From Pseudogulbenkiania sp. MAI-1 (lineage in GTDB: Bacteria > Pseudomonadota > Gammaproteobacteria > Burkholderiales > Chromobacteriaceae): a stretch of 64,000 nt of DNA. Under the pieces are notes generated by a model, which saw only the letters and a list, made by a program, of their open reading frames with translations, searched no databases and had not been told where the DNA came from. The number at the start of each line of letters is the position of its first letter. Position 1 is the first letter of the stretch. The DNA is taken from contig NZ_AZUR01000001.1 of NCBI RefSeq assembly GCF_000527175.1, positions 3,559,001 through 3,623,000 of the forward strand. Reading direction: 5' to 3'. Of the stretch, positions 63,964 through 64,000 are shown in pieces. The translations under genes were made by a program, and so were the position numbers.

Positions 63964-64000
63964 TCAGTTCAGGCTCGCCGCGGCCAGCTTGGCGCCAAAG
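63964..64000 (-). CDS. 3' end of an unidentified upstream gene
   Basis: On the minus strand the last bases of the window read as FGAKLAAASLN followed by TGA at 63964-63966, 27 bp before carB. The fragment is too short to identify; it does not look like the end of CarA. An alternative frame ends at 63969. Confidence 0.25.
   Translation of the reverse strand, partial: FGAKLAAASLN

Overview
The window is a GC-rich bacterial chromosome segment. Its housekeeping blocks (gmk-rpoZ-spoT-thiSG; rpsU-yqeY-dnaG-rpoD; rlmE-ftsH-folP-glmM; carB-greA) and protein sequences fit a betaproteobacterium, most likely Neisseriales/Chromobacteriaceae. That placement comes from recognising families and gene order by eye, not from a search.

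Bases 1-16.9 kb hold a PQQ-dependent alcohol oxidation locus. It starts with the tail of a periplasmic binding protein, a secreted beta-propeller, and the ATPase and permease of the PQQ-associated ABC system. A divergent CXXCW-type rhodanese-like protein follows, then a nosP-nahK pair (FIST-domain sensor plus hybrid histidine kinase). After a 717-bp hairpin-rich gap come exaC (aldehyde dehydrogenase), a DUF779 gene, cytochrome c-550, a quinoprotein-associated binding protein, a SoxYZ-like carrier, a zinc metallohydrolase and pqqABCDE. The quinoprotein alcohol dehydrogenase itself is not in the window. A shared AAAGTCG-type motif lies upstream of exaC, pqqA and the CXXCW gene and is a candidate regulon operator.

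Bases 16.9-27.8 kb hold an accessory catabolic block: a metallophosphoesterase, a D-2-hydroxyacid dehydrogenase, a full-length but divergent transketolase, a TRAP transporter (DctM, DctQ, DctP), an SDR dehydrogenase, a split transketolase and a divergent LysR regulator. No sugar kinase is present. Two homologous double-hairpin elements lie in the same orientation on either side of the block.

Bases 27.8-34.9 kb hold an FKBP isomerase, then a Fur-box-preceded pair: a membrane cytochrome b fused to an ethylbenzene-dehydrogenase-type haem domain, and a [2Fe-2S]/FAD reductase. A GGDEF-EAL gene of lower GC sits next to a tRNA with a CAU anticodon.

Bases 35-64 kb are mostly core genes: rpoD, dnaG, yqeY, rpsU, thiG, thiS, spoT, rpoZ, gmk, a purine permease, apt, trmB, glutathione peroxidase, glmM, folP, ftsH, rlmE, yhbY, greA and carB, with small membrane and uncharacterised proteins between them. 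Two non-coding features stand out here: a 266-bp MITE-like element between gmk and rpoZ, and a well-formed candidate small RNA between an FKBP gene and a dedA-family gene.
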